DNA from: Pelosinus sp. IPA-1 | GTDB lineage: Bacteria; Bacillota; Negativicutes; DSM-13327 | Assembly (NCBI RefSeq): GCF_030269905.1 | Contig: NZ_BSVC01000003.1 | Coordinates: forward strand, 248,001 to 312,000 | Length of the DNA: 64,000 nt | Direction: 5' to 3' | Shown: piece after piece, positions 7,503 to 15,750 of the stretch | How positions within the stretch are numbered: position 1 is the first letter of the stretch | How the letters are laid out: every line of letters begins with the position of its first letter | The notes under the pieces: generated by a model | Databases searched by the model: none | What the model saw: only the letters and a program-made list of their open reading frames with translations | Told to the model about the DNA's origin: nothing | Position numbers and translations under genes: made by a program

Positions 7503-7864
7503 AGAAACTAAGATTACAATATTTAGGGAAAAACCCAAGCAAGAAGTCACGTACAGGGCGAGGAGTAATAGAACGGATGAAAAATGAGGTACCACCTAAA
7601 ATAAGGACTACACGTAGCGGTAAAACGGAGTTTATGAGTGATGGGCGGTGGTATGATCTCGATAAAGCAGACATGGCTCACAAAACTGATGCAGCAAAAT
7701 ATTGGAATGAAACTGGTAGGTACTATGGTGCAAAGTCTCCTGAAGTACGGGAATGGATGCGAAACTCTAAAAATTATTATTTAGAACATTACAGTATAAA
7801 TCGTTCTGCGGTTGCAAAACTACTAGACCGATATTGCCACCACTCAAATAAGCTGGAGGTATGA
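7469..7864 (+). pseudogene. Orphan GH-E-type nuclease toxin tip
   Basis: The open frame begins after the repeat's TAA with DSSVSKGSSKAKKLRLQYLG and has no start codon until ATG 7577, which lacks a ribosome site. The tip proper shows GRWYDLDKADMAHKTDAAKY, then YGAKSPEVREWM and YLEHYSINRSAVAKL. This is the HNH/EndoVII-superfamily GH-E arrangement, here with A-H instead of G-H, and conserved E...NRS. The frame is intact to its TGA but lacks any delivery module, so it is a displaced cassette. Two TPR-like immunity candidates follow within 4 bp and 12 bp. Confidence 0.7.
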
Positions 7865-7868
7865 CTAA

Positions 7869-8285
7869 ATGGAGTTAGATAACAAAATATATGAAAAAAT
7901 TGAAGGATTATCCGACGAAGGTAATGAGCTTATAGATGATGACAGATATGATGAAGCCATAAATAAATTTAACGCTGCACTTGATTTGATTCCTCAACCT
8001 AAACATGATTGGGAGGCAAGTACATGGCTTTATGCCTCGATAGGAGATGCGTATTATTTAAAAGAGGATTACAAAAAAGCAAAGGAATACTTCTATAATG
8101 CGATGAACTGTCCAGATGGTGTAGACAACCCATTCATTTTATTAAGGCTAGGAGAGAGTTTGTTTGAATGTGAGGGGTTTGAAAAAGCTAAAGAATATCT
8201 ACTAAGGGCTTTTATGTTAGAAGGTTACAAAATTTTTAGAGACGAGGATAAGAAATACTTTAATTTAATTAAAGGCTTAATTTAG
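7869..8285 (+). CDS. TPR-like immunity protein
   Basis: This 138-residue helical protein is translated from ATG 7869, whose ribosome site (GGAGGT) sits inside the end of the toxin tip. It has tetratricopeptide-like units: DEAINKFNAALDLIPQPKHDW, LYASIGDAYYLKEDYKKAKEYF and LRLGESLFECEGFEKAKEYL. TPR proteins commonly accompany GH-E tips as immunity partners. It is co-directional with, and nearly abuts, a second protein of the same size and fold. Confidence 0.7.
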   Translation: MELDNKIYEKIEGLSDEGNELIDDDRYDEAINKFNAALDLIPQPKHDWEASTWLYASIGDAYYLKEDYKKAKEYFYNAMNCPDGVDNPFILLRLGESLFECEGFEKAKEYLLRAFMLEGYKIFRDEDKKYFNLIKGLI

Positions 8286-8297
8286 GAGGAATGGATA

Positions 8298-8714
8298 ATG
8301 ACATCACTTCAATCACCTATAAAAGAGCAAATTGAATCCCTAATTTCCAAAAGTAATGAAGAATTTGAAAAGGCCAATCATGCTCAGTCTATACAATTGC
8401 TAGAAGATGCTTGGGGGAAAATACCTGCGCCTAAGGGACTTTACGAGGATAGCTATCATATTGTTAAAGACATAATTGACACCTGTTTTATCAATAAAGA
8501 TTTTAGTAAAGCTAAGGAATGGTCGGAAAAAATGTTTTTAACAGGATTTGCAAGAATAGATTCTGGCGAAAGAGATTTTTATGCAGGGAAAATAGCATTC
8601 GAATTAGGTGAATTAGAAGTAGCTAAAGAATTTTTCAGCATTGCTGACAAAAAATCGGAAGGTCGATGCTTTGAGGATGAAGACACGAAGTATCTCAAAT
8701 TTTTCAAAAAGTAG
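8298..8714 (+). CDS. TPR-like immunity protein, second copy
   Basis: This 138-residue helical protein lies 12 bp after the previous gene with AGGAGGAATGG before ATG 8298. SNEEFEKANHAQSIQLLEDA is followed by WGKIPAPKGLYEDSYHIVKD, which parallels the ALDLIPQPKHDWEAS stretch of its neighbour. It is probably a diverged tandem duplicate. Later repeats (FSKAKEWSEKMFL, LEVAKEFFSIAD) keep the TPR-like spacing. A long terminator follows. Confidence 0.65.
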   Translation: MTSLQSPIKEQIESLISKSNEEFEKANHAQSIQLLEDAWGKIPAPKGLYEDSYHIVKDIIDTCFINKDFSKAKEWSEKMFLTGFARIDSGERDFYAGKIAFELGELEVAKEFFSIADKKSEGRCFEDEDTKYLKFFKK

Positions 8715-8765
8715 TCTCGCTGAAAAATCTGACTGACTACATAATTGTGATACTAGGAAGAAGCA

Positions 8766-8826
8766 AAAGACCAGCTAACTAAAGTCAAACATTTTTTTTA
8801 TGTTTGACTTTAGTTAGCTGGTCTTT
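8766..8826 (+). terminator. Long perfect-hairpin terminator
   Basis: A 27-bp inverted repeat (starting AAAGACCAGCTAACTAAAGT) encloses a T-tract, and the reverse arm ends GCTGGTCTTT. It closes the immunity cluster. Confidence 0.85.
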
Positions 8827-8860
8827 GTCCGTATCTTTGTAGATAATCCTATCCACAAGT

Positions 8861-8893
8861 AAGAGGTTAGCAGATCAAATCTGCTAACCTCTT
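8861..8893. terminator. Hairpin terminator
   Basis: AAGAGGTTAGCAGAT and ATCTGCTAACCTCTT form a 15-bp perfect stem with a CAA loop. It probably works in both directions. Confidence 0.7.
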
Positions 8894-9039
8894 TACTTTT
8901 GGTAAACGAGACAAGAAAAATATAGAATTAGGTTGTGATGAGTGAGGTTCCATTTGATAGTGTCTATACCTTTCTATAGATGTTAATCCAATCCATACAT
9001 GCTATAGTTTAATGTAACTCCTCTTTTCATGTAATAGAT

Positions 9040-9238
9040 TTATCCGATGACTAAACCGCTCTAAGACTCCCATCCCATCTCATCTCGTTAACAGCCTGTA
9101 ATATCCTGCCCTCTGGTTAGGATAACAGTCTGTAAACCTCGAAGTAAGTTCGCTCTAAGGATTTTCGAATCCAAGGCTCACTTATATAAGTGGGAGTTAA
9201 GAGCGGCTAAGTCCCTGGATAAGTGCGACTAAGATTCA
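9040..9238 (+). ncRNA. Orphan IS605/TnpB-type end with omega-RNA-like structure
   Basis: The ends can pair over a long distance: GACTAAACCGCTCTAAGACT near 9049 with GGAGTTAAGAGCGGCTAAGT near 9192. Between them lies ~140 bp with smaller stems (for example TCTGGTTAGGATAACAGTCT). The same ends, with the middle deleted, recur at 14242-14333. The CCGCTCTAAGACTCCCA/GGGAGTTAAGAGCGG pairing and the terminal AGTGCGACTAAGATTCA look like the tnpB 3' end/right end of IS200/IS605 elements, which encodes the guide (omega) RNA. No tnpB is present. The identification is from pattern memory. Confidence 0.5.
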
Positions 9239-9304
9239 TGAAGAATTTCTGATTTAGTTGCAGGAATATCGAAGTATATAGATAATATTGGAATATATAG
9301 GATA

Positions 9305-9321
9305 TGGGATACCGTATACCA
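9305..9321. promoter_or_regulatory. GntR operator copy 1
   Basis: TGGGATACCGTATACCA, one base off a perfect 17-bp palindrome, lies 26 bp before the gntR start. It matches the sites at 10070 and 11982, which indicates autoregulation. Confidence 0.75.
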
Positions 9322-9347
9322 ATAAAAATATATATGGAGAGATTAAA

Positions 9348-10028
9348 ATGCGGGAAATGAAGATTGTCGAAAAAATCTCCGAGGTTAAACAGCTTCGTGA
9401 CATTATATTTGAACATTTGAAACAGGAAATTCTTGATGGTGAAATTAAGCCTGATGATAGGTTGATAGAAAGAGAAATAGCGGCAAAGCTGAATGTAAGC
9501 CGGACACCAATTCGAGAAGCACTGCGAAAATTAGAATCAGAAGGATTTGTTGAACACTTACCCCGCAAGGGAGTCGTTGTTCGTGGCTTTAATATTACGG
9601 AAATAGAAGAAATATATGAAATTCGCAAAGAACTAGAGTGCCTAGCAGTACGTCATGCTATTAAGAACATAGCTGACTATGATATTCACCGAATGAAAGA
9701 TATTTTGGAAGAGTTGGAAAAGGCAGAAAAGGGAGATCTGATTCAATCTACCTCAAAAGGGTTGAATGAATTTGACGAGTGGATTCTCAACACAGCTCAA
9801 ATGCCTTTAATGAAGAATTTTGTTCATATATTACGAGAATCTTTGATTCGATACCGAAAAATAAATTTATCAAAAGCACCTCGGCGTCAAAGTGCGATTA
9901 GCGAGCATAAAGCAATATTACAAGCTATCATTAATAAGGATGTTGTACAGGCCGAAAAATTAACAATTGAACATATTAATAATTCGAAGGAAGAATTGTT
10001 GAAGAACTATCAATTACAAAAACAGTAA
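9348..10028 (+). CDS. GntR/FadR-family (FCD) transcriptional regulator
   Basis: ATG 9348 (226 residues) has GGAGAG upstream. The longer frame from 9288 would run through the operator. The winged-helix part is near residues 15-80 (LRDIIFEHLKQEILDGEIKP, REIAAKLNVSRTPIREALRK). The all-helical FCD ligand domain follows (ITEIEEIYEIRKELECLAVR, then SEHKAILQAIINKD). FCD regulators usually respond to small carboxylates and release DNA on binding. The shared operator before this gene, the chemoreceptor and the hydrolase/transporter operon suggests one local regulon sensing the transported substrate. Confidence 0.85.
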   Translation: MREMKIVEKISEVKQLRDIIFEHLKQEILDGEIKPDDRLIEREIAAKLNVSRTPIREALRKLESEGFVEHLPRKGVVVRGFNITEIEEIYEIRKELECLAVRHAIKNIADYDIHRMKDILEELEKAEKGDLIQSTSKGLNEFDEWILNTAQMPLMKNFVHILRESLIRYRKINLSKAPRRQSAISEHKAILQAIINKDVVQAEKLTIEHINNSKEELLKNYQLQKQ

Positions 10029-10069
10029 AATGAGAAGAGATTGGAAGTCATTCCATTCTCCATTAAATT

Positions 10070-10086
10070 TGGTATACCGTATGCCA
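10070..10086. promoter_or_regulatory. GntR operator copy 2
   Basis: TGGTATACCGTATGCCA lies 63 bp before the chemoreceptor start. It differs by one base from the perfect palindrome at 11982. Confidence 0.75.
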
Positions 10087-10148
10087 AATTTAATGAAGAA
10101 TGGAGTAAGGATATTATAATACTTACTAAGCACAGGGAGGAAAATGAA

Positions 10149-11864
10149 TTGAAATTTATTGAAAACATGAAAGTAAGCTTTAAATTAATTATGCTACTTC
10201 TTATTGGTCTTCTAGGTATGGGTTTTATCGGCTATACAGGATATCATTATCTAAAAGCGTCAGATGCAAATATGAATGTGATGTATAAGGATAGATTGAT
10301 TCCTGTAAAACTTGTAAATGAAAGTGCTACGAATGTTAGAGGGTCAATTGCAGCAACCATGGAATTGATGATCACAACAGATAAGAATAAAATTGAAAAG
10401 CTAAAAAGTAATATCGATAGTCGCTCAACATTAATTGTAAATGCTCTTGCGGAAATTGAAAACAAATCTTCTGATCCCAACGGAAAAGAGTTAATTGATA
10501 AAGTGCAAGCGGCTTTAGAAAAACAAGTAAAGGCCAGAGAGAAAGTTATTAAGCTGGCCCAAGAGAACAAAAATGCAGAAGCCTATACAGTATATCTAAA
10601 CGAGGTTGAACCATTAACGAATGACCTTACCGGCAGTTTACGTAATCTGATGGATTATTATACTGCGTTATCAGAGCAAATGAATACAGATAATCATCAA
10701 GCCTTCGAAAAAGCAATGCATATTACACTCAGTATCCTCTTTGTGTCCTGCTTGATACTAGGATTAATTGGCTGGTACATTACTAAGAGCATAACAAACC
10801 CTCTACAGGCAATGGTATTATTCTGTAAGGAATTATCAGCTGGTGATTTTACTAATAAGCCGCGCCGCTTTACTAGAAACGATGAATTTGGTCAATTGGG
10901 CGACGCTTTAATAAATACTCGAGATAGTATTCGTAAACTGATGAAACGTGTCACTGAGTCGGCTGAGCAGGTGGCAGCAGCTTCAGAAGAGTTAACTGCT
11001 AGTGCGGATCAGTCGGCTCAGGCAGCTAACCAAGTTGCTGGTTCCATTACTGATGTGGCAAATGGCATGGAAGAGCAACTGAGCGCAGCTAATGATACTT
11101 CCGTTGTTGTACATGAGATGTCAGCTAGAATTCAGCAAGTATCTTCTAATGCGAATGAGGTAGCTAATCAATCAGCACAGGCAGCTGAAAAAGCTAAGGT
11201 TGGCAACGAAGCGGTGGACAAGGCAGTAAATCAAATGGTCTATATCGAGCAGACAGTTACCTCCTCTGCTCAGGTAGTAGCAAAACTAGGGGAACGGTCG
11301 AAAGAAATTGGACAGATTGTAGATACGATTTCCGGCATTGCGGGTCAAACGAATTTGCTTGCTTTAAATGCTGCTATTGAGGCTGCCCGGGCAGGAGAGC
11401 AGGGGCGAGGGTTTGCCGTAGTTGCAGAAGAAGTCCGTAAGCTTGCTGAACAATCACAAGAATCAGCTAAACAAATCGCCATACTGATCGGTGAAATTCA
11501 GAGAGACACCGATAAAGCTGTACTTGCTATGAATGATGGTACTAGAGAAGTTAAGGTGGGAGCGGAAGTGGTCAATACTTCTGGAAAAGCCTTTCAAGAA
11601 ATTACAGCTTTAATAAATAAAGTATCGGCTCAAACAAAGGAAATATCGGATGCTATCGGGCAGATGGCTACTGGGAGTCAACAAATTGTCGGCTCTGTGG
11701 AAAAAATCGACATACTTAGTAAAAACGCATCTGGTGAAGCACAGACCGTATCGGCTGCAACAGAAGAACAATCGGCAGCAATGGAAGAAATCTCTTCATC
11801 CAGTCAAGCATTAGCGAATCTAGCGATGGACCTTCGAGAAGCTGTGAGCAAGTTTCACATTTAA
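10149..11864 (+). CDS. Methyl-accepting chemotaxis protein
   Basis: I start at TTG 10149 with GGGAGG 8 bp upstream. The frame extends to 10041, but that part covers the operator. The 571-residue protein has TM1 ([20 protein letters not shown]), a four-helix periplasmic sensor of ~160 residues, TM2 ([20 protein letters not shown]), a HAMP domain ([10 protein letters not shown]) and a long signalling coiled coil with the conserved tip [20 protein letters not shown]. It relays ligand binding to CheA. The GntR operator ahead of it implies co-regulation with the neighbouring uptake and hydrolase genes, so the ligand is probably the same compound. No CheB/R-binding pentapeptide is seen at the C-terminus. 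Confidence 0.9.
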   Translation: MKFIENMKVSFKLIMLLLIGLLGMGFIGYTGYHYLKASDANMNVMYKDRLIPVKLVNESATNVRGSIAATMELMITTDKNKIEKLKSNIDSRSTLIVNALAEIENKSSDPNGKELIDKVQAALEKQVKAREKVIKLAQENKNAEAYTVYLNEVEPLTNDLTGSLRNLMDYYTALSEQMNTDNHQAFEKAMHITLSILFVSCLILGLIGWYITKSITNPLQAMVLFCKELSAGDFTNKPRRFTRNDEFGQLGDALINTRDSIRKLMKRVTESAEQVAAASEELTASADQSAQAANQVAGSITDVANGMEEQLSAANDTSVVVHEMSARIQQVSSNANEVANQSAQAAEKAKVGNEAVDKAVNQMVYIEQTVTSSAQVVAKLGERSKEIGQIVDTISGIAGQTNLLALNAAIEAARAGEQGRGFAVVAEEVRKLAEQSQESAKQIAILIGEIQRDTDKAVLAMNDGTREVKVGAEVVNTSGKAFQEITALINKVSAQTKEISDAIGQMATGSQQIVGSVEKIDILSKNASGEAQTVSAATEEQSAAMEEISSSSQALANLAMDLREAVSKFHI

Positions 11865-11885
11865 TGCTTGTAAACAATCTACTTA

Positions 11886-11946
11886 AAACAATATAACTTA
11901 TGTAATTGATGCTGAAGAAGTTTCAATCGATAAGTTGTATTGTTTA
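11886..11946 (+). terminator. Hairpin after chemoreceptor gene
   Basis: AACAATATAACTTA and TAAGTTGTATTGTT are inverted around ~30 bp. It is possibly a transcript end but has no strong T-tract. Confidence 0.4.
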
Positions 11947-11981
11947 AAGTGGATTGAATTAAACTTTAATTTTTTATTATA

Positions 11982-11998
11982 TGGTATACCGTATACCA
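11982..11998. promoter_or_regulatory. GntR operator copy 3 with overlapping promoter
   Basis: TGGTATACCGTATACCA is a perfect 17-bp palindrome, just downstream of TTGAAT (11954) and TATTAT (11975). A regulator bound here would block the hydrolase operon promoter. Confidence 0.8.
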
Positions 11999-12038
11999 TC
12001 AGAGATAGCAAATAAAAAGGGGAACGAGGAGGAGTATT

Positions 12039-12890
12039 ATGGGAAAGATTTCTTTAAAAAATGTCATTGATATGCATGTTCATTCAATGCCAGATATCAG
12101 GCAAAGAGCATATAACGATTTCGAGCTGATGGAAGCAGCAATCAGAGTTGGTGCGCGGGCAATTGTAATCAAATCACACCATGGCACAACAATGAACCGT
12201 GCGTTTCTGGTAAATGAACATAACAAAATGGTTCATCAAGGGGACAACGACTTTACTATGTTTGGTAGCGTAACTTTGAACAACGCCATTGGAGGTCTGA
12301 ATCCCGTAGCGGTAGAAACCGGGCTGAAAATGGGCGCGAAAGTAGTCTGGCTGCCAACAACTCATGCTGCAAATCAACTCCAGAAAGATGGGAAAACAGG
12401 CGGTATTGAATGCTTAGACAATGGGAAGGTAAAGGAGCCACTCAAGGAAATCTTTAAAATGGTTAAGGAGTATGATGCTGTTCTTGGGACAGGCCATTTG
12501 TCTCCAAAAGAAATTTTTCCTGTTGTCGATCAGGCGAAAGGCATGGGACTGAATAAAATCGTCATAACTCATCCTGAGTTTTGGGTGGTAGGAATGTCAC
12601 ACGAAGATCAGATAAGAATCGTAAAAGACTATGATGTGTATCTAGAACGATGTTATGCTCAGCCAATGGGTGGCGGTGTTTACAAGAGCAATCTTGAAGA
12701 CAATCTACTGATCATAAACGAAGTGGGTTATAAAAATGTAATGGTGGATACAGATGGCGGACAGGTTGAAAATCCTCATTGGGAACTAGCTTTGGAGGAG
12801 TATATGCAGTACCTGGCTAACAACGGCATTACAGAAGAGAAGCTTGACGTAATGACAAGAAAAATTCCATCTATGCTACTTGGATTATAA
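12039..12890 (+). CDS. DUF6282 family metal-dependent hydrolase
   Basis: This 283-residue protein has GAGGAGGAG before ATG 12039. Likely metal ligands stand out in order: DMHVHSMPD near residue 11, IKSHHGTT near 45, VLGTGHLSPKEIF near 150, ITHPEFW near 177 and VMVDTDGGQ near 237. This is an amidohydrolase/PHP-like barrel arrangement, assigned to DUF6282. The substrate is unknown. Sharing an operator-controlled operon with a MatC-like transporter suggests hydrolysis of an imported carboxylate or cyclic amide. No signal peptide is present. Confidence 0.75.
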   Translation: MGKISLKNVIDMHVHSMPDIRQRAYNDFELMEAAIRVGARAIVIKSHHGTTMNRAFLVNEHNKMVHQGDNDFTMFGSVTLNNAIGGLNPVAVETGLKMGAKVVWLPTTHAANQLQKDGKTGGIECLDNGKVKEPLKEIFKMVKEYDAVLGTGHLSPKEIFPVVDQAKGMGLNKIVITHPEFWVVGMSHEDQIRIVKDYDVYLERCYAQPMGGGVYKSNLEDNLLIINEVGYKNVMVDTDGGQVENPHWELALEEYMQYLANNGITEEKLDVMTRKIPSMLLGL

Positions 12891-12939
12891 ATTGTTTTAA
12901 TGCTTTATAAAAAATGCATTATACATAAGGGGGACTACT

Positions 12940-14235
12940 ATGATTAGCTTAGTTGTGGTACTAGCAATCGCAATTTCCATCATCTTAGGTTATCGGACCA
13001 AGATCAACACCGGATTTTTTGCTATTTCCTTTTCCTACATCATTGGATGCTTCATTTTAAACTTGAAATCGAGTGAAGTGGTTGGCATGTGGCCAATTAA
13101 TATCTTCTTTGTTATTTTTGCAGTTTCTCTTTTCTATAACGTTGCTCTTGTAAACGGCACATTGGAAAAGCTCTCCATGCATTTGTTGTATGGCTGTCGC
13201 AAATTCCCGCAGATGTTACCCTTCGCTATTTTCTTTGCAGCAACACTGATTGCTGGTTTGGGAGCAGGCTTCTTTACAGTCATGGCCTTTATGGCTCCTA
13301 TTACGCTCCTGTTATGTGAAAAAACAGGGATGAGCAAAATGATCGGTGCAGTGGCCGTAAACTATGGCGCACTGGCCGGGGCTAATTTTATGACCAGTCA
13401 AAGTGGTATTATCTTTAAAAGTTTGATTGAAGCCGCCGGCTATCATGATACGGCTTTTGCTTATACAACGACTATCTTCATAACCACTATGATTATCCCT
13501 ATTTTGGTTATTTCCGGGCTCTTATTATTCACTAATAATAAAAAGATACTTAGTAAAAACTTGAATATCGAAAGGCCGGAAATTTTTGATCAGAAGCAGA
13601 AGATAACCCTGTATCTTATTGTTTTGATGATGGTAATCGTATTAGCCGCTCCTATTTTACACATGATCCTTCCTCTTAACAAGAATATTACCTTTATCAA
13701 TTCAAAAATGGACATTGGTCTTATTGCCATAGTGCTTTCTGTAGTGGCACTTATGCTCAAGCTTGCTGATGAGAAAAGGGTGATTGCCCAGGTTCCTTGG
13801 AGCACATTGATTATGATTTGCGGTGTCGGCATGCTCATTTCCGTGGCAATCAAAGCAGGAACTATTACGATTTTGGCAAGTTGGATTGGTACCAACATTC
13901 CAACTTTATTGGTGCCGATTGCTCTATGTATTGTTGGCGGAATCATGTCATTCTTCAGCAGTACACTGGGGGTCGTTTGTCCGGCTCTTTTTCCCATCAT
14001 CCCGTCAATTGCAGCTGTAACAGGCATTAATCCTATGATCCTCTTTACCTGTGTTGTTATTGGTGCCCAAGCGACGGCGATTTCTCCTTTTTCTTCCGGC
14101 GGAAGTCTGCTATTAGGTTCATGTACTACTGAGGAAGATCGTAATAGTTTATTTTCTCGGCTAATGTTCCGTGCGGTTCCTTTATGTCTTACAACCTCTA
14201 CAATCGTAAGTATAATAATCTTTATTGTCCTATAA
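12940..14235 (+). CDS. MatC-like/SLC13-type carboxylate transporter
   Basis: This 431-residue protein has ~12 hydrophobic segments and AAGGGGGAC before the ATG. The N-terminal half (TKINTGFFAISFSYIIGCFI, then NIFFVIFAVSLFYNVALVNG) resembles the MatC N-terminal domain of dicarboxylate carriers. The second half (GTNIPTLLVPIALCIVGGIM, then the re-entrant SPFSSGGSLLLGSC) fits the ArsB/NhaD-SLC13 superfamily. It should import a small carboxylate across the inner membrane. It lies 49 bp after the DUF6282 gene and shares its promoter/operator. Confidence 0.8.
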   Translation: MISLVVVLAIAISIILGYRTKINTGFFAISFSYIIGCFILNLKSSEVVGMWPINIFFVIFAVSLFYNVALVNGTLEKLSMHLLYGCRKFPQMLPFAIFFAATLIAGLGAGFFTVMAFMAPITLLLCEKTGMSKMIGAVAVNYGALAGANFMTSQSGIIFKSLIEAAGYHDTAFAYTTTIFITTMIIPILVISGLLLFTNNKKILSKNLNIERPEIFDQKQKITLYLIVLMMVIVLAAPILHMILPLNKNITFINSKMDIGLIAIVLSVVALMLKLADEKRVIAQVPWSTLIMICGVGMLISVAIKAGTITILASWIGTNIPTLLVPIALCIVGGIMSFFSSTLGVVCPALFPIIPSIAAVTGINPMILFTCVVIGAQATAISPFSSGGSLLLGSCTTEEDRNSLFSRLMFRAVPLCLTTSTIVSIIIFIVL

Positions 14236-14241
14236 TTAAAA

Positions 14242-14333
14242 TTATCCGATGACTAAACCGCTCTAAGACTCCCATCTTTCATAAGTGGGAGTTAAGAGCG
14301 GCTAAGTCCCTGGATAAGTGCGACTAAGATTCA
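14242..14333 (+). repeat. Internally deleted copy of the IS605/omega-RNA-like element
   Basis: It begins TTATCCGATGACTAAACCGC and ends AGTGCGACTAAGATTCA, like 9040-9238, but the ~107-bp middle is missing. Only the outer stem remains. The sequence directly after the end differs between the two copies, as expected for elements at different target sites. Confidence 0.75.
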
Positions 14334-14359
14334 GATGGAGTTAAAACTCCATCTGAATC
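14328..14359 (+). terminator. Hairpin formed at the element's right junction
   Basis: GATTCAGATGGAGTT pairs perfectly with AACTCCATCTGAATC. One arm contains the last bases of the deleted element. There is no T-tract directly behind it. Confidence 0.4.
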
Positions 14360-14381
14360 AAGTCTTCTTTATAAGTAGGGA

Positions 14382-14428
14382 AAAAGATGAGCAACGAGCC
14401 AAAGAAATTGGTTTATTGCTCATCTTTT
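14382..14428 (+). terminator. Rho-independent terminator
   Basis: AAAGATGAGCAA and TTGCTCATCTTT are inverted, followed by a T-run. Confidence 0.7.
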
Positions 14429-14448
14429 ATTTTCATAGCTTGGCCTTG

Positions 14449-14483
14449 CAGGAGTTTGTATTTTAATGGTAAATACAATGAGA
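14449..14483 (+). repeat. Dispersed short repeat (TGCAGGAGTTTGTATTTTAA)
   Basis: TTGCAGGAGTTTGTATTTTA followed by ATGGTAAAT recurs almost unchanged at 30776-30808 and more weakly at 59436. In each case it lies between a gene end and the next leader. Confidence 0.6.
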
Positions 14484-14553
14484 ATATGGATTTGTTTTTC
14501 AAAGAAAACTGTTGTTATCAGCAGAAGAGTATTATAGAAATGGAGTGAATGAA

Positions 14554-14931
14554 ATGTACAAAGTAGCACATGTTGGACTCGTCGTGAAGGACGCAGATCA
14601 ATCGAGCTTGTTTTATCAGCAGATTTTAAAATGTGAGTTGGTTAATTCCTATCAAGATGAGCGGATAAAGTTGGTTTTCCTCAATTCTGGTGGGCAAATT
14701 ATCGAATTGGTACAGCGTTTACAAGAGAGTGTACCAGAGCAACGTACAGCTGGAGTAGTAGACCACATTGCCTTTGAAGTAGAGGATGTCTCAGCAGAAA
14801 TGGAAAGGCTGCGTGCTGCCGGAGTCACTCTCTTATCTGATAAACCAAATTCTTTGGGGAAAAGTTTGCAAAACTTCTTTTTCCTAGGGCCTGATGGAGA
14901 GCGATTGGAGTTCATACAGGGAATGCTATAA
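14554..14931 (+). CDS. VOC-family (glyoxalase/epimerase-like) protein
   Basis: This 125-residue protein is read from ATG 14554, preceded by GGAGTGA. It has two beta-alpha-beta-beta-beta halves: VAHVGLVVKDADQSSLFYQQ and VDHIAFEVEDVSAEMERLRA. Potential metal ligands are the His in each half and Glu in RLEFIQG. The half order resembles methylmalonyl-CoA epimerase or glyoxalase I-like proteins, but the substrate cannot be fixed. It sits 19 bp before a nitroreductase gene, probably one transcript. Confidence 0.8.
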   Translation: MYKVAHVGLVVKDADQSSLFYQQILKCELVNSYQDERIKLVFLNSGGQIIELVQRLQESVPEQRTAGVVDHIAFEVEDVSAEMERLRAAGVTLLSDKPNSLGKSLQNFFFLGPDGERLEFIQGML

Positions 14932-14950
14932 TTAGTAGGAGGGATAGTAA

Positions 14951-15535
14951 GTGAATGAAATTATAGAGAACCTTTTGACCCGTAGAAGTATTAGAACTTA
15001 TACGAAAGAGCAAATCCAAGATGCCGAGTTAGAGGCTATTTTAGAGGCAGCCAAATATGCACCAAGTGGTGGTAATTCCCAGTCTTGGCATTTTACTGTT
15101 GTACAGAACGAAGAAAAGCTTAATCAGCTCAATTCTCTTGTTCGTGAGTCCTTTAAGGATTTGATAGTTGATGATAGAACGTATCGTTCAAAGATAGCAG
15201 GGAAAAAAGCGGCGGAAAATAGTAAGTATAATTTTTATTACCATGCTCCTACTCTAATAATCGTGTCCAATGATCGGGAGTATTCCAATGCTATGGCCGA
15301 TTCTTCAGTAGCGCTTCAAAATATCTTTTTAGCTGCTCATGCATTAAAAATTGGTTCCTGCTGGATCAACCAATTGACCTGGTTTGGTGACGAACCAGCA
15401 ATGCGAGAATTGCTAACTTCACTTGGCATTCCAGAAAATTATAAAGTTTGTGGTGCCGCAGCTTTGGGATATGCAGCAGGCAATCAGCCAAAGGCGACCC
15501 CACGTAAAGAAGGTACTGTAACTATCATAAAATGA
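14951..15535 (+). CDS. Nitroreductase-family flavoprotein
   Basis: The 194-residue protein starts with GTG 14951 after TAGGAGGG. The N-terminal LLTRRSIRTYTKEQIQDAEL and AAKYAPSGGNSQSWHF are the classic FMN-binding start of nitroreductases. Later APTLIIVSND and the GSCWIN segment contribute to the dimer and flavin site, and LGYAAGNQPKATPRK closes the fold. It would reduce nitroaromatics, quinones or similar using NAD(P)H. The specific substrate is unknown. It is co-transcribed with the VOC gene and ends at a strong terminator. Confidence 0.85.
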   Translation: MNEIIENLLTRRSIRTYTKEQIQDAELEAILEAAKYAPSGGNSQSWHFTVVQNEEKLNQLNSLVRESFKDLIVDDRTYRSKIAGKKAAENSKYNFYYHAPTLIIVSNDREYSNAMADSSVALQNIFLAAHALKIGSCWINQLTWFGDEPAMRELLTSLGIPENYKVCGAAALGYAAGNQPKATPRKEGTVTIIK

Positions 15536-15560
15536 TTTATTCATAAGAGTCTGAAAGGGG

Positions 15561-15595
15561 CGAGGGGACATCAACTGATCCCCTCGTCTTTTTTA
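15561..15595 (+). terminator. Rho-independent terminator
   Basis: CGAGGGGA and TCCCCTCG form a stem around CATCAACTGA, followed by T6. Confidence 0.85.
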
Positions 15596-15750
15596 AAATT
15601 AAATCAATAAAAAAATTTGGTAAAAATAGCTAAAGATATTCCATATTTTATGCGATATTACTTATAGAAGGTTTGAGTCATTTCTACAATAAGGATGACA
15701 GGTTTGCATTAGCCTTTAAACATAATTCACGAAGGGAATGATGGTTTGCT

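Noticed and set aside
10041-10148. N-terminal extension of the chemoreceptor
   Set aside because: It would encode the operator palindrome (GIPYAKF) and place 36 extra polar residues before the first span. The TTG at 10149 has the ribosome site.
13590-14027. Minus-strand 145-codon frame inside the MatC-like transporter
   Set aside because: Shadow of a hydrophobic gene. No ribosome site, and the plus-strand protein shows clear family motifs over the same region.
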